A program made the translations under genes and the position numbers. Source: Prostheceraeus crozeri (Eukaryota; Platyhelminthes; Polycladida; Euryleptidae). From it: DNA of 64,000 nucleotides. Within the stretch, counting starts at the first letter, position 1, and the number at the start of each line of letters is the position of its first letter. Location of the stretch: NCBI GenBank assembly GCA_907163375.1, contig CAJQUW010007317.1:170692-234691 (forward strand). Reading direction: 5' to 3'. Of this stretch, positions 35,700 to 49,732 are shown in pieces. Under the pieces are notes generated by a model. The model was given only the letters and a program-made list of their open reading frames with translations, did not search any database and was not told where the DNA came from.

Positions 35700-37015
35700 G
35701 ATAGTAAGTCAGAAAAAGATTCAGTTCTCTATTAAGGCAAGTGATAACAATACTTTATCTTGGATGCGATTCTGAGCAGAATTTGAACCGGCCGGGTTCG
35801 GCTCGCCGGACCGGGGATGGACCTAGATTCTAAAGCCCGCGGGTCTTGATTATGATGTCAATTTTGATGACATCACAGTGTAATATATAAGCCTAGGAAT
35901 AATAATTGACTGCATCTTATTGCATGCATCGTACCATTCGTATTGTATATTTCACTTGGTGTATCCTTTCATATCCTGTTGCATTTAATGAAAGACATGC
36001 ATGCTTGATAATGATCCTTTTGAAGAATCGAAGCACTTCTTCAGGAGTAGCCTATCCATCTACTGAGGAATATATCGCTATTGAAGCCTCCTACAGCAAC
36101 TCATCAACATCTGGAAAAAATTCTTTCATTTTCCCCATTTTTTGTGCCAGAGACATCAAATAAAATACATTTTTTAATTGTAACAAAAAGCATATTGTAA
36201 ACATTTGTAATCCGACTGCCGAATTTTGTTTTTTGCGTTACAATATAGACATCAGAGCATCAGATTATAGCCTTTCTAGACAGAACCATATATTGTGTGA
36301 AATATGCGGCGTTGTGTGGAATAAGTGCTAGTAGTTGAGCAACAGTATAGTTTAAGATTTCCATTTTTGCCATCTAATGCATTCTCTCGCATTGATTTCA
36401 AGAAGCATGCAAAATTATTGCATAAGTAGTAGTCTCAAATCGAATACAGTAGGGACAGCTATCAGTCACTATCCAACACATTTCACATGTCAAAATTTGG
36501 TGGCAAAATCCGACCGGGAAATATCTCAAATTTCATTTTAAGAAAGAGATCAGGAGAGTGTCTGGATAGTTTTGAACACTAACATGTCTTCCATCCTACA
36601 TACAGTTATCGTGGAACAAGGTGTTCGAGATCTCAAAAACTAGGATAATCGATGTATATTTAGATCACAGATTATAGGTTATTTGAATTGATTAATATCG
36701 GCAACCGCTTGAAAATACTTTTGCTAAACATTTAAGAAAGATGTGCTGTACACATGATTCACTTGTATCTTAAAAATTCGTGACATATTAGCTGGCCTAC
36801 TTGCAATGATTACAGAGGCAGTAAGACATAGATTTTACCCGCGAAAAGAAAATTTCCTAAGAGTATCAATTTAATCGATACGAATCTCTAAGTTTTGCCT
36901 ATATGTGGCATGACTTCAGAAAAAGATTTTAAGGAGGCGAAGTTATTTCCCATGAGCCGATCGGAGTTTGATGCAAAGTCAACACCCAAGTAGCAAAACT
37001 TGTCCTCAGCTAATA
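35700..37015. other. Intron-like interval, no supported gene
   Basis: AT-rich, with no coding pattern recognised on either strand. It lies between two exons that may belong to one leftward host gene. Confidence 0.35.
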
Positions 37016-37019
37016 CCGA

Positions 37020-37132
37020 CCTAATAACTTCACCAGAAAAGTGACAGGGAGTATGTCTTTAACGACATACTTCTTCTCCAACCCTTTAAACAAAAATGGA
37101 ACTTTCGTCTTACCTTCAGATGCTGTAGCCAT
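37020..37132 (-). CDS. Possible first coding exon of the host gene
   Basis: ATG at 37132 in context AAAATGG. The product starts MATASEGKTKVPFLFKG and continues LEKKYVVKDILPVTFLVKLL. An acceptor (GTCTTGCAG near 37158) would place an intron in the 5' UTR. The donor at the right edge is unclear (GTGAAG or GTCGGT), so the 3' boundary is approximate. Linking it to the ubiquitin-like exon at 34768-35664 is by position and orientation only. Confidence 0.35.
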
Positions 37133-37676
37133 TTTGATATGTGAGGATTGATATGATCTGCAAGACAAATTAACAGCAATGAAATCACAGGTGAACGAAG
37201 TAGTTGGCATTTCAACCTAGAGAGCAATGAAGTACGAATTCACCTTGTAATATCATTTAAAAAAGTAACTTGAGGAATCGAAGAGACTTACTCACAGAAA
37301 TGCAAGAAGATAGAAAGGAAAAATAAACTTTATTAGTCAATACAGCGTGCGGTATATAATAGGGAGAATATTATGTAATCAAGAGAAATAAAACAACTCA
37401 AAAGTTTCACAACACAACCCGAGCAACTTTCGGAGTACCTGGAAAATTTCACAAAGGAGTTGTTATAGCATTTAAGTCTTCTTTGCTGCGGTAACGAAAC
37501 TCGTTGATGACGAACAGACATATAGGAGTCACAGTGCCTCACGATAAAAAATTTGGAGAGGGGATGCATTTATCTATTTTTAACAATTTTTCTTATCAAT
37601 TTAATGCAAATATTATTTACCAAATCACCGAAACAGGGTTTCCTAGGGTCGGGAGTCCATCGCCTCACTACACGAT

Positions 37677-38009
37677 TTAGCCTCTCAAGCTTTTTAAACA
37701 ACAAAAAGGAGATATCACAAACAACGGGCCAGCATATGCCACATGGCAAAAAACGAGGCCTGCGTTGGCTTGCCAAATGATAGCTGTATTTTCATTATTA
37801 CATTTGAGACGTTTCACTAAAGAAAGTGAACGACAGCATTTGTTGTGCAGATTATGGAAATGAACTTGCCATGACAAATTATGAGAAAAAGTGACACCCA
37901 AATTTTTCAAATGTCGGACTTCGTCAATGACATTTGAGTGCACGGAGATCGGAGGAGTAACAAAGAAATCACATTTACGAGAGACAGTCATAGACTTGGT
38001 CTTTTGCAC
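37677..38009 (-). pseudogene. CR1/L2-type LINE reverse transcriptase C-terminal fragment
   Basis: EVRHLKNLGVTFSHNLSWQVH is the familiar RT thumb motif (LGVxxDxxLxWxxH), preceded by KTKSMTVSRK. Only about 110 codons remain, with no flanking domain. Confidence 0.55.
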
Positions 38010-38627
38010 ATTATATTAATAGACAGTTTTCCTAGTAGACCATGAAACAAACTCGTCAACAAAACAACAAAATCTTGAGTGGTATGTCTTCAGTGATAAA
38101 GTGCAAAGTTTGATAGTAGATCAGAATAACAGAACACTGCCAAGGTTCATTAGCTCTCCTGACGCAGCCCTGATTTCATTTGGTTTTTAGCTTTGTACCA
38201 CTGCGAAATGTTGAGCGGGTAAGTAATTTTATTCTAAATTTCTTTGCCAATGAAGTCTTAAGAAAGCACCACGTCTTACTTTTGAACCACTGAAAGGCTA
38301 AAAAGTCTTTTGTTTACGGCTATTGATAAGATATCTATTGCAGCTCCTCAGACGAGTCAGTGCATAATTAATTCATAAATCGATCACTGGTTTGTTCCAC
38401 GTTGATATCGTGTTAGCAGTGGCGTCGCGTGCTCCCAGACCATAGGACTTCGCACGGCATTGGAACACTATTTCTATTCAAGACATTTTTTTATTTTACG
38501 ACATTAATTTTCATAAGAGATGAATTTTCAATTACAATTCCGAACATTTTTTAAGGCCAAGTGAATGTGCACATGAGAAGTTGATTTCATATGTCGCTTA
38601 ACCGCCTTTCTCAAGGAGCTGAGATTA

Positions 38628-39045
38628 CGGTGCTTCTATTCTTCCCCCCCCCACATTTTTCAAGTTTTCCAAAATCATCAAATTTTATCAAACTTAGTCA
38701 CATTGGGTATAGAATAGACTTGATCTGTCACTGAGTGACACTACAGCACGACTGAGAAGTCTTACTTGAACCCTGGGATGAAGGATTGGTCCCTTGGATA
38801 ATCAGTTAGAATACAAGGTACAGCTGTGATAATGAACTTCGTGTGATTGTTGTCTACCGACAAATGACGAGCAGTTGTCTAATTCTGAGGCTGTAAATGT
38901 TCTGCAAGTCAGATAAGATGAGTTTTACACACTCAACGCTATGCCACATCAGAGAACAGGTAGGAGCAAGAGAAGATCGTTGCCGATGCAACACTTTCGG
39001 ATGTCAACAACAGAAATGTGGGGGGGGGAAAGAATAAAAGTACCG
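38628..39045 (+). mobile_element. 418-bp MITE, copy 1, with 6-bp target duplication
   Basis: Ends are inverted (CGGTGCTTCTATTC left; right end reversed CGGTACTTTTATTC), each followed by a C-run of 9-10 and CACATTT. The insertion is flanked by AGATTA at 38622-38627 and 39046-39051. A second copy in opposite orientation is at 42790-43207. Confidence 0.85.
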
Positions 39046-41970
39046 AGATTACTATATCTCCTCTCTGTCTAAACCACATTTTCTCGAGAAAAAAGGAGGC
39101 AAGGCCAGCAGTTTCTTGCGTCTCACGGCCGGTCAGCCACTCACATGTTTGAAATTTCGATGCACTAAAATGTTTTGTGTATTTCTTTTCTTTCTATGTG
39201 AGTACTTCCAATTTTTATATCAGGTGTTGGCTTGTGCTAACAAGTGCCAGTCTTTAATATGAAAGCAAAGTGTGGTAGGTGGCTTCTGCAGGTACGCATG
39301 AATCTTCAGCAAAATAGTAGCAAGTACATAAAGTTCCGAAATTAGGAGAACTTCAATTGCTCTGCAATCACTTACGAAATTCCCGAAGCTACACTATAAA
39401 TTTTCCCGGCTATTCTAAGGTCAATTACAATTGCTTCCTGAAAAAGATGTCCCTCCACTCTTGCACCTTGCACCTTGCAACTTTATCTTCTTCCCCTCAG
39501 TGGTTTTGCCTTACATCTCTGCTAAGATTCAAGCTAAAGATACTTACAATACGGTACTGAGATGTCGAGGCTTGTGGATTCCAAGATACTTTATTGAGTT
39601 TCCACTTATATCTCTGCTAAGATTTAAATTGATATAAAGATTTAGACCGGGCTACTAGAAGAATCTATTTTCCTCCTCTCTTTATTAGAGGATGAAATTA
39701 AGTATAAGTAGTTCTCTGATTTACATTTCCAGCATTATATTTCCAGGTCAGGAAGCTTCGCCGTACAATTCTTTGAGAATTTTCGGTAATTGTACACTTG
39801 ATACCAGGGATGCGGAGTCCTATCATTTTGATAGGACTCCGACTCCGGGGGTTGATAGGACTCCGGCTTTTGATAGGACTCTGACTCCAACTCCGGGCGG
39901 CAAGTATATAAAGCCCAATTTTTTGAAAAACAAACCAGCAACCTACATCATAGGTCATTATAGGTTTAGCTGAACCTATTTTTAGTGATCATTGCTGCAT
40001 GAATTATCAATCATTTTCGATGAAAGTTTATCCAATGTCGCTTTATGTTGGATGCATGCGACTCGGCTCCTACCATCTTTTTTATGTGTGCTTCACATGG
40101 TTTTTCTCCAGTCTCTACCAGGCAGGAAAATCCCACATCTTTCTCCAAAAAATATGATTACACTTTCGATTTTAATATGTGCTTTGGAGGAACCATCACA
40201 TACTATTAACGTGAGGGTGAGAGGTAATGTTCTCAAACAAACTAGCATTTCATTTTTGTCTCTGATGTGACCTTTGGCGCGTAGGTGTACGTGATCGAGG
40301 CTAGGAAAGCTTGTCTTCTCTACTAAATCACCAGTGAAAAGACAATCCTGTTTTTCACTGTCACGGTTCATTCCCTCAACTATTACAAACTTTGCATGCA
40401 CTGCTGCCTCTGTACCTTTGTTTGACGTAGAAAGTTGACATCAAGACCGTGACAGCTATGCACGAGGATAAATAATTTGTTTGTATTATATTTCGGGTCT
40501 AGTTATAGGCCGAAATTTAACTATATTATTAATTATATTATAGGCCGAATATTATGACACGAGTCTGAGGTAGATATACATGTATTTCAAGTAATGGGTC
40601 TACTCAAGTCACTATCCAAATTCGCATAAGCTGTTATGCGTCTCGTATAGTATATTGGTCTACCCAATGTAGTCCCTCTTGAAAGTGAAATATCAAAGTA
40701 AAAAAATCGAATCAAGAATTCGTATATTCTAATGGTGATGTCTAACTATTGCAATTCATTGATTGCTGTTATCAAATAATTGCAATTGAATGATTGAAAT
40801 GAATTATTATTTCCTATTTTGTGCATGAATTCCATTAATGCATTTATGGGCAGTGTGGATGAGGTTTGCATAATCCATGTCATAATCCTTAATCTTGAAC
40901 CAATGAAAACCACTGGGAAGCAGCCCCAATCTCTGCCAGCCATCCAAAATAAGATTCTTTACATCAAAGTTAACCAGAAAGCACAAAGTATCTTTTCGAA
41001 TGCATGCTGACCAAAGGAAGAGCAGATAATATCTGAATTTCAACTATGAAAACTACCTAAAATCTGAATCTCAGTGATCAACTTTTTGAAAGGTAATAGA
41101 GAAACTTATTTCGTATTGCATCTATCGACAAGAGCAGTTCGACGCAGTCATCTCATCGCATCAAAATGACAGCAAGGTTGGACAAAACTTGTGTTCGGTA
41201 TACCCAATACAGGTTTTGGGCCAAAACTTGGGGGTCCAGAGCCATAAACACAAGCCTAAGTTTAAATAAATGAATGAAATCAAGTAAACGAAGTGCATTC
41301 TTTGTATTTTTGATGATATAAAGATTCTTCTATAGGCCAAAATTCCTATTGGGTCCATGAGAAGTGTGGTATTGGTGGGAAACGATTTATTATTGCAATC
41401 ATTGTAATTATAGTAGCCTAAGCACAGGTATTACGGCATAGCGTTTTCTTTTAATTTAACATACACTGATATACTGACTAATTGAAGATCTCTGATTTAA
41501 TTATGATTGAGTTACACAGTGCTCATGGCATAACGATTGTTTTCATTGTTATCATTCAGAAATATAAACAAACTTGATAAATATTATAGAATACGAAATC
41601 GAAATAAATTTTTTTTGGATAAATGTCGGCTATCGCAGAAAACTAAGGGTGCGAAGATAACTGCGAAGATAGAAAATATGCGGAATATATAAAAATTCAA
41701 TATGCACAAATGCAACAAAATACATGTAAGCTTACAGTAGATACAATATGTATGAACTTCAATCCGCGGAATAGTCAAGCCCAGAATGAAATTGCCAATA
41801 ATCACAAGCATTTCATTTTTGAAGTATTCTGTGAATCCGGTGGAAATTTGAGTAAATATCAGAACGTTATGATCTATTCCTGTAGCTCTCCTAAGATTCA
41901 AATAAAATATTAATTTTTGTAACTTGATCTGTATATTTTCCAGCAGGAAGCCCACTATAAATTTTTGTAG
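39045..41970. other. Mostly unannotated host DNA
   Basis: No supported gene. It contains a small minisatellite at about 39818-39901, with GATAGGACTCCGACTCC-like units repeated four times. The rest is AT-rich. Confidence 0.4.
39818..39901 (+). repeat. Minisatellite of TGATAGGACTCCG-type units
   Basis: TGATAGGACTC occurs three times with GACTCCGGG-type spacers. The block is short and imperfect. Confidence 0.6.
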
Positions 41971-41976
41971 CAAATA

Positions 41977-42312
41977 AAATAGCAAAATGACCACTTTTCA
42001 TCGCAAATTGTACTTAAATAATTTTGAATGCAAACCAAGGCCTTTCTGTAGGAACAACCTACCGTCATCAGGGAAACAATCTAACTGAAGGGTACATGCA
42101 CATAAATTTCTACAAAAGATATTCAAAATTATGAAGCTATAGAGTACTATAAAACCTAGATAAATCTATGGTCAGCAAAGACTATGTTCCAAACACCAAA
42201 GAAATGATATAACTATTAAAAAGTATATAAAAAGATATAACAGAAAGGCCTTGGTTTGCATTCAAAATTATTTAAGTACAATTTGCGATGAAAAGTGGTC
42301 ATTTTGCTATTT
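41977..42312. mobile_element. 336-bp fold-back element with 73-bp inverted arms
   Basis: Arms 41977-42049 and 42240-42312 are reverse complements with no mismatch seen, from AAATAGCAAAATGACC to CCTTTCTGT. The centre has no coding content. It looks like a MITE or a fold-back element. Confidence 0.75.
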
Positions 42313-42789
42313 GATCTGTATATATTCAGCATTAATAGAAAACCCAAGTTTTGTATCACTTACCAAAGGTCCAACCTTGGATTCAGCATGTGTTTACCAC
42401 ACCAAGATGCTGCATGTACTGTAGGCTTGACCCGTCAAGAAAGAGCTTTGATCTTTCAAGATTGATAATGCTATTTCAAAGTGCAGCATTCGAAAAGAGC
42501 TTGCGTCATTGCCGTTTTAAATGCACTTTTGATTGCGCAATGATTGCGTAATCTTCTGCTCTTTGCCAAATCAACTGTATCATTATCGTTTCAAATGCAA
42601 AAGAAGCAATTAAAGTAGTAAATACTCAGTTCCTTCCTTATTCATTTTAACTTTTTGAGTCACAGTTACACAGATTGCTTGTAAATGTAAACTGACAGTT
42701 GCGTGACATAAAAAAAACCTGCGTCATTCTTCCTTCTTCCGAGGTGACTGGTCTTTTTCGAATGACTGCACATCCTTCAAATGTGCTCT

Positions 42790-43207
42790 CGGTACTTCTA
42801 TTCCCCCCCCGCCCCACATTTCTGTTGTTGACATCCGAAAGTGTTGCATCGGCAACGATCTTCTCTTGCTCCTACCTGTTCTCTGATGTGGCATAGCGTT
42901 GAGTGTGTAAAACTCATCTTATCTGACTTGCAGAACATTTACAGCCTCAGAATTAGACAACTGCTCGTCATTTGTCTGTAGACAACAATCACACGAAGTT
43001 CATTATCACAGCTGTACCTTGTATTCTAACTGAGTATCCAAGGGACCAATCCTTCATCCCAGGGTTCAAGTAAGACCTCTCAGTCGTGCTGTAGTGCCAC
43101 TCAGTGACAGATCAAGTCTATTCTATACCCAATGTGACTAAGTTTGATGAAATTTGATGATTTTGGAAAACTTGAAAAATGTGGGGGGGGGAAGAATAGA
43201 AGTACCG
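42790..43207 (-). mobile_element. 418-bp MITE, copy 2, inverted
   Basis: Same element as 38628-39045 in the other orientation. It is flanked by TGCTCT at 42784-42789 and 43208-43213, a perfect 6-bp target duplication. Confidence 0.85.
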
Positions 43208-43213
43208 TGCTCT

Positions 43214-44335
43214 CTATTCAATTTGGTCAGTGGGGGAATGAAATCGACTGCTTAACCGATTTGATGGATTCAATAGTAGTCTATGGACAATGCACGCTTT
43301 CATCAATCACACTTGTGTAAATGATGATTGAACTGTGAGGATACTGAAGTGAATGACGGATGTGAATCCTCGGGGCTAAGCAGATTAAAGTATTGGACTA
43401 AGCTGATACCAATATTATAATTTTTATCTTTCAATCGATGTATGATATTAATTTTCTGTTCTTCTATGTCTCGATGAACTTGCAGCACAGATGGATTCTA
43501 GTTGCTATATTCAATGATAGCTAATCGTTTTACTTGAAGTCAAAACTCTAATAATATTCATTGAAGTATATTTTACATACTTCTATATTTTTATACTGAA
43601 GAAGTATTTCATATAAATATGTTTCATAAAGCATACAGATAATGAGATCATTCGACAAATGTTTAATGAGTATTGAATCCTGCCATACCGTTTATCGCGA
43701 AGATAGACATTTTAATGTTGTCCACTTTACTTGTACAAGCCCTTTTTTGCTATAGTTGTTATTTCCCTCGGTGCTGTGTTATTAGGCCAGGTAAAGATAA
43801 GTTTTTGATTTAATCCAATCAGAAAAGGTAAAAATTTCAATGAATTGCTTGATTTATAATTTTGGTCAAATGTCAAGAAGCTAATGAGAAATGCATTCTG
43901 ATCTAATCAAAGTTCTTCCAAGCTTAGTCACAATGTATTTAGATTGTACATATCAATTGCAATATTCGTATTTGAATAAATTGTATTCTGCAACAGAAAA
44001 CGGTCACTTATAACCTAGTAGTCAATTCATTATGTGTGACAATGAAAGAACATGTTTAGTAAAAGAAGCTTGTGGATGACTGCTTTTTAGCCAGATGATG
44101 ATTTTTGTCTAAATGGCAAACTTTCATCATAGAAACAGTCTTCTGGCATGGCGAACAGCTTCGAGTAAAACATAGATTTTGCTGCTTTTTCTGATTTACT
44201 TTGAAGCTGAGATGCTCATCTGCTATCGAGTCAGCTTGCAAGTACAGTCAAGATTAATCTGCATGATATATTTTAATCTATGGTTACAATAATTTCACTT
44301 GAAATGAGAATGTTGCACTTGATTTGGAAGTTTTG
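43214..44335. other. No supported gene
   Basis: AT-rich host DNA without recognised repeats. Confidence 0.35.
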
Positions 44336-44337
44336 TA

Positions 44338-44985
44338 CAGTGCATCTTCGATTATCCGGATGGTCAAAACCCGATAGATCAGTAAAAGATCCGGATACGC
44401 GAATTTTTAAATCCCATGTTAGCAAAAGCTTGTGGGTATAGGTCAAAGACATTTGATTATATGCCAAAAACCCCCTTGAATATGATCTACATTTATCTAT
44501 ATAATCTGTATGTATATATCCATCCTGCATATCTACCTAGAATGTAATACTTGATATATTTGCTTCCGATTCTGCGACTGTTTCACGAAATTATGAGCAT
44601 CAATTGTGCATGTTTGCTATATATTCACTGTTGTTCCTATTAAAGCACAAACATGCACGTATACAAACAATGACCGTGAACCGAGACAATGAATTGAAAG
44701 TGATTTTTCAAAGCTGTTTCCCAGCTTTGACTATCATGCATAGCCTACTTAGTAATGCTCCAATCATCTAGCTGCTTGCCTATTATTTGGCTCAGAGAAC
44801 GGGTAGAACCGTACATTGATCCAATGAGGTAAAGCAAGAATACTACCTAATGTGTACTACCTAAAGAGGAGAGCAATGCTAAAATGAACATTCGATTCCA
44901 TGTATGTACAAAGTACATGTTTTGATAGAATCACGGAGAATCGAACGGATTCTGAAATTACGTCCGGATAATCGAAGATGCATTG
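44338..44985. mobile_element. Pogo/Tigger-like MITE (648 bp)
   Basis: Terminal inverted repeats CA(G/A)TGCATCTTCGATTATC followed by CGGA, flanked by TA on both sides (44336-44337, 44986-44987). The ATTATCCGG core and TA duplication fit pogo-type mariner elements. No transposase inside. Confidence 0.7.
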
Positions 44986-45429
44986 TATCTGCTTTGCAGA
45001 TCGCCATTCATTGGGGTGAATTAACGTCAGATTTTGTTTTCATCATGCTGTTGATATGGCAATCTGCATTTGAAACAGGAAAGCTTCACCTCGTTTCGGC
45101 AATTCTGCTGTTGAAAAGTCAGCGATGAACTCGAGGTGTTAATGCTGCGAACTGTTATGTCATTCTCCAGTTGAAATGTCTTTACTTAAAATGAAAGGGA
45201 TGATAAGCTTGTTGATCGGTCAAGCCTACATTATGCATCAGATGATAGGAAATATTCTGCAGACAACTGAAATAAAAAGTTCTTTATCGAAAATTATCTA
45301 TTTACAGCTCACAAAACAGTTGATGTGAACTTGACATAGATGTGAACGTGTTCGCCATATCATTACCAGCATACAAATACATGCATCAAATTGGACATCA
45401 ACAGAGACAGATTTGCTTTTTCTACTCAG

Positions 45430-46620
45430 AATAACAACGGAAGAGGCACTTGATGCTCTGTCCAATAACGAGAATGGCAAGAGCTGCAGCCCGATGTAAT
45501 CCCTATAGAAGCGAGCCAAGTTTTACAGCGGCTGGGTTGATTGATATAGATGACAATCAATTCGGATTCAGACCGAGTTTGAGAACGACAGATGCCTTGT
45601 TTGTCTTTGCACCACAACGGAGAAGTTCCGCGAAGACAACACCTCTCTCCACATAGTTTTCATTGACCTGTAAAGACACATTATTCAATTCCACATCTGA
45701 TCCTTTGGAATTGTGTGAGAAAATGAGGTATATGCGCGTGAAATTGATCCAAAACAACGAAAGTGAGATTTATGCAAGTCCTAAGTGAAGCGTTCGTGGG
45801 TCCGTTCCTCTTTGCTCTGGTCGTGGACACGATCTCGCAAGCGCAAAGATCAGGTTCACATTGGGAACTGCTATAATCAGGTGGCATTGGACTAGAAGAT
45901 GGATCGAAGTCATCTCTGGAGAGGAGGTTGAACCAGTGGAATCACACCAGCGAGCGTTATGGACTCAAAGTAATAGTTCATAAGAGGGAGTGCATGCCAA
46001 CCAAGACCATGACGATGCGATCTTCCTACCATTAGGACAGGTGAAGAAGGTCATTTCAAGTACCAGGGATCTGTACAGTGCCATCGACAAGGAAGTCAAT
46101 AGAATGATCCAAGCGACTTGAGGAGGCTGGAGAAGGCTAGCAACGGAACCGCATGACAGGAAGATGCCAAAAAAATTGAAAGCAAAGGTCTACAGAGCCA
46201 TGTTACCCCCGATGATCCTGCATGGAAGCGAGTGTTGGTCAGACAACGAAGAGAATCACCACAAGATCGGCGCAATAGAGATGAGAATGTCCTCTTGTAG
46301 CAAGAAGAGACTGATAAAGAAATAAAAACAATCGCGGAGCACTTCAGATTCCTCCAATAGATGTGATTACATATGCAGTGACACACACTGAGGTGGTTCG
46401 GGTACGTGGTACACAGACCTTGCGAACATCAGACCCAACTAGTATTGGGAATGCCCGTGCCAGGGCCACGAAGCAGAGGGCGACCAAAAAATCCTGGGAG
46501 CGCCAAGTGCGAAAGAACATTAAAATCATTGGAGCCTCAACCACGGATGTAGTGAACCGCTCTGTATGGAAGGGGAAAATAAGGCCGCCCTTTCACTGGG
46601 ACAATGCCTTTTAAGGTAAG
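45430..46620 (+). pseudogene. Decayed RTE/CR1-like LINE fragment
   Basis: Scattered frames show reverse transcriptase pieces: DDNQFGFRPSLRTTDALF (45550), GPFLFALVVDTI (45800), a HGSECW-type motif (46220) and the terminal GRPKKSWERQVRKNI pattern (46470-46520). Many frameshifts and stops. Confidence 0.6.
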
Positions 46621-49600
46621 CAAGGTGAGCATGTGCAGAAGATCGATTAGAGTTGGACGGAATGTAAAAGAAGACATGATAAGTGCTGTATAGTTTTTTC
46701 AGAAGTAGGCTATTCAAAGCTGTAAAAGCTTGGCTTTTATAGAGGTCTATTTTCCAGCTAGGAAAATTGCCTGGATTAGTTTCACTCTTAGACGATCAAT
46801 GATGATTATGAAAAACGTAAATAAAAACTCCTCGTATACACACAAATGCTAAAATTATGGCAGAGGAAAGTGCAATCGCCCATTCAATTTATGATAGGAT
46901 TCCCTCAGATTCTACAGAGCAGCATGAATTATTGTTGATAACCTTTCCTGCCATCTGACTCCTTGTCGTCTGACCTGTATTAAGTAATGGTAGCTCCGAG
47001 GAGAAAAACTGCGGAATTTTGTTGTATTTTCAAAAGCCTAGCTTGTAATTGCAATAAGTAATACTTTGTTCCATGAAAATGAGATGAAACTCCAATTACC
47101 TACATTTTCAACTGAAGAAATGCTCGAAAGCAAAGTGTGCTTTGTCGATAAGCGCTGCCTTTTGCAGCTTCATTTAAAGAAATGCAAAAGAGATTTGCTT
47201 TCAGAAAATTGCTTTCATTCATCAGAGACTGAAAGCAACTGAAAGTGGTTTCATGTAATGTGTCCTATAGCATACATGCATAGGTCACAGGAGAAATGGG
47301 ATCAAAATCGTAGGCCTACCGGCAGTGCATTCATAACTTAATTTGTGGTTTTACGCTTTTTCAGTGGATTGAATGTTAAGAAAAAATCGACGTTAAATCG
47401 TAATTTCACCGGGTACTGTTTTTTCTGCTAAGTGCTGCATGTTTTACCTTCTATAACTTAGAAATGGCTTTGACGCCATATCACGGGTTTGCGGACGGTT
47501 CATAACTTAACTTCTGAACTAAGCACGTGTCAACCAACATTCTTGTAAATTTGAATCAAAAAATCTCTGTAAAATTCTGCATAAAGACAGTTGATGTTAG
47601 ATAGAGAAATTACTTTCGCATGCTGTGCTTTTCAGTGCTTAATTTTTTGGGCCCTCCAGTCAGGGAATTTTATCTGTCTTTCTTGTTTTATGCTATCTTT
47701 GAGGTGAAATATTTACAATTTAGGGGAATGAATTGTTTTCTACAATAACATTTCGTATCACGGACACTTTAATGTATCAGCAAGTAACCATGAGGTGCCT
47801 ATTATACACGAGACGTCTCTGCAAACTTTCCTTTGTCCGTTATGAATATGGCATCTCGAACGAAAAATATAAAAAGAAGGGAGACTCGACGGCAACTTGA
47901 TTGCTCTGAACATGCCATTAAACTAACTCCTGCTTTAATCTACTCTCAACTATCCTTTCGCAAGGTTATTCGAATTTTCGCTAACTAAAAAATATAACTA
48001 AAGTAATGAATTAACCCTCTTCAAATTACTCGACAATTTGGTCGATTTAAATTATGAGACATATTCAGAGAATTGGCTTTTTATCTAAATAAACAATAGT
48101 TAATTAAAGTCGATGAAATTTCAGTTCAATAATTCAATTTTGAAATTATCTCAAATTTGTTATCATGATAATTAGGCAATTAAGAAAATAGATTGATAAA
48201 TCTCAGCTTCAATAAGATCTCTATGACTCAAAAATCTAAATGAATAGTTAAGCTAGAATACACAAATATTTTATGCTTAACTAAAATGCAATATACATGA
48301 AAATACGCTGTCTGCGATTGTAAAATAAATAGCATTTATGATAATTCGTGAGATATTGATGATGGACTGAATATCATTCCGCAGATCTTAGCTTATTTTA
48401 TGATTGCATAAATCGTATTAACACATGTTCTCATATGTTCTCTGTGTGCTGTTCTCAACTTGAAAAGTTACTTACACGAGAGAAGTACACACAAGTCAGC
48501 GCTCCGACGGTGAAGTTTATCAAGATTGCTGTGTTCATTCAATAACAATGACGTCAGCAACCAATGATTTCTGAGCGTAAGCTGCGCAGGCTTCATTGCG
48601 TAAAATTGATTGTACTGTCTGAGTCATGGCAACATTTTCTAAGGTTCTTTTGTCAAACTCTAAATGATTGTAGTGCAGATGATAAGAGACTTCAAAGCTT
48701 TTGTACAAAAGGAATATGAAGGAGACCTCCTCAAAAAGGCTAATAGCTGGATGATCCGATATACCAATCTCAGCTAACTGTATGATTCATTACCTATCCG
48801 CAAGCTTGCAAGCGGCCGGGTCGGGCTTCGATCTGATATTTTCGAACGAAATTGTTGGAGCAAATAAATCATGGCTAATAAATCTTGTTACTAATGAATA
48901 AATCTTTAGCAAGTTCTGCTCGAATCACACGCATTCAAAGCAGCCACTGTCGTGATCCAATGGAATAACACGATGTGAAAACAGCATGGTAAGTAAATAA
49001 AAACATGGGCGACCGCACAGAAACAGTGTTAAATAAAGAGTTGTTAGTGACAAGCAAATTTCAATGGATGAATGATGCTGTTAGAGATTTGTTTGTTAGC
49101 TTAGCAGTGCTGATGTGCGATCGCCCATTGTTTTTTGGAAATTAAACAACGAAACATGCTCTTTTCGTTTCAAACATGCTTTTACATTTTTTTTTCAGCT
49201 GTGAAAGAGTTTTACTATTTCAGAGGTCGACAATAGACTTCTGAACACTATTTTGATGTTTCGTCTTCAATGTGTCTGATTGTCTTATTATTTAATTGAA
49301 TTTATCATTAATCTTTCATTTAGATGCTATCATATGAATGTATTGACTGCTATAAAAGGATTGCTCTATTTACTTACTTTTCGAATTTCGAAATCATGTT
49401 AGACATTGACTAGCTTCATTTTTGACTTTTATCAAATGTAGAACAACGCTTAAAAAACAGGAAAACTGCATTGTCTCAACTCAACTACCAAAATATGAAA
49501 AATTGCTTGAAGGCTTGTTGTATGCGTGTATGAAAGGTGAGTTCGTCTTAGCCTAAACCTTGGTCACCGTGGTTAAGTAAGCTATGTAGGTCAATAGTGA

Positions 49601-49725
49601 AACTGGTAAAATACAGATTTAGCTGAAAAATAGAGTAATTTGCATAAATTGCACACATTAAAATGAGCCTACATTGTTGTCAACAACGGACAGGATCACA
49701 ACAATCTTAGATGGTGTTTTACGCT
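46620..49725. other. No supported gene
   Basis: Long AT-rich interval. No domain, RNA gene or organised repeat was recognised. Confidence 0.35.
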
Positions 49726-49732
49726 CAGAGAC

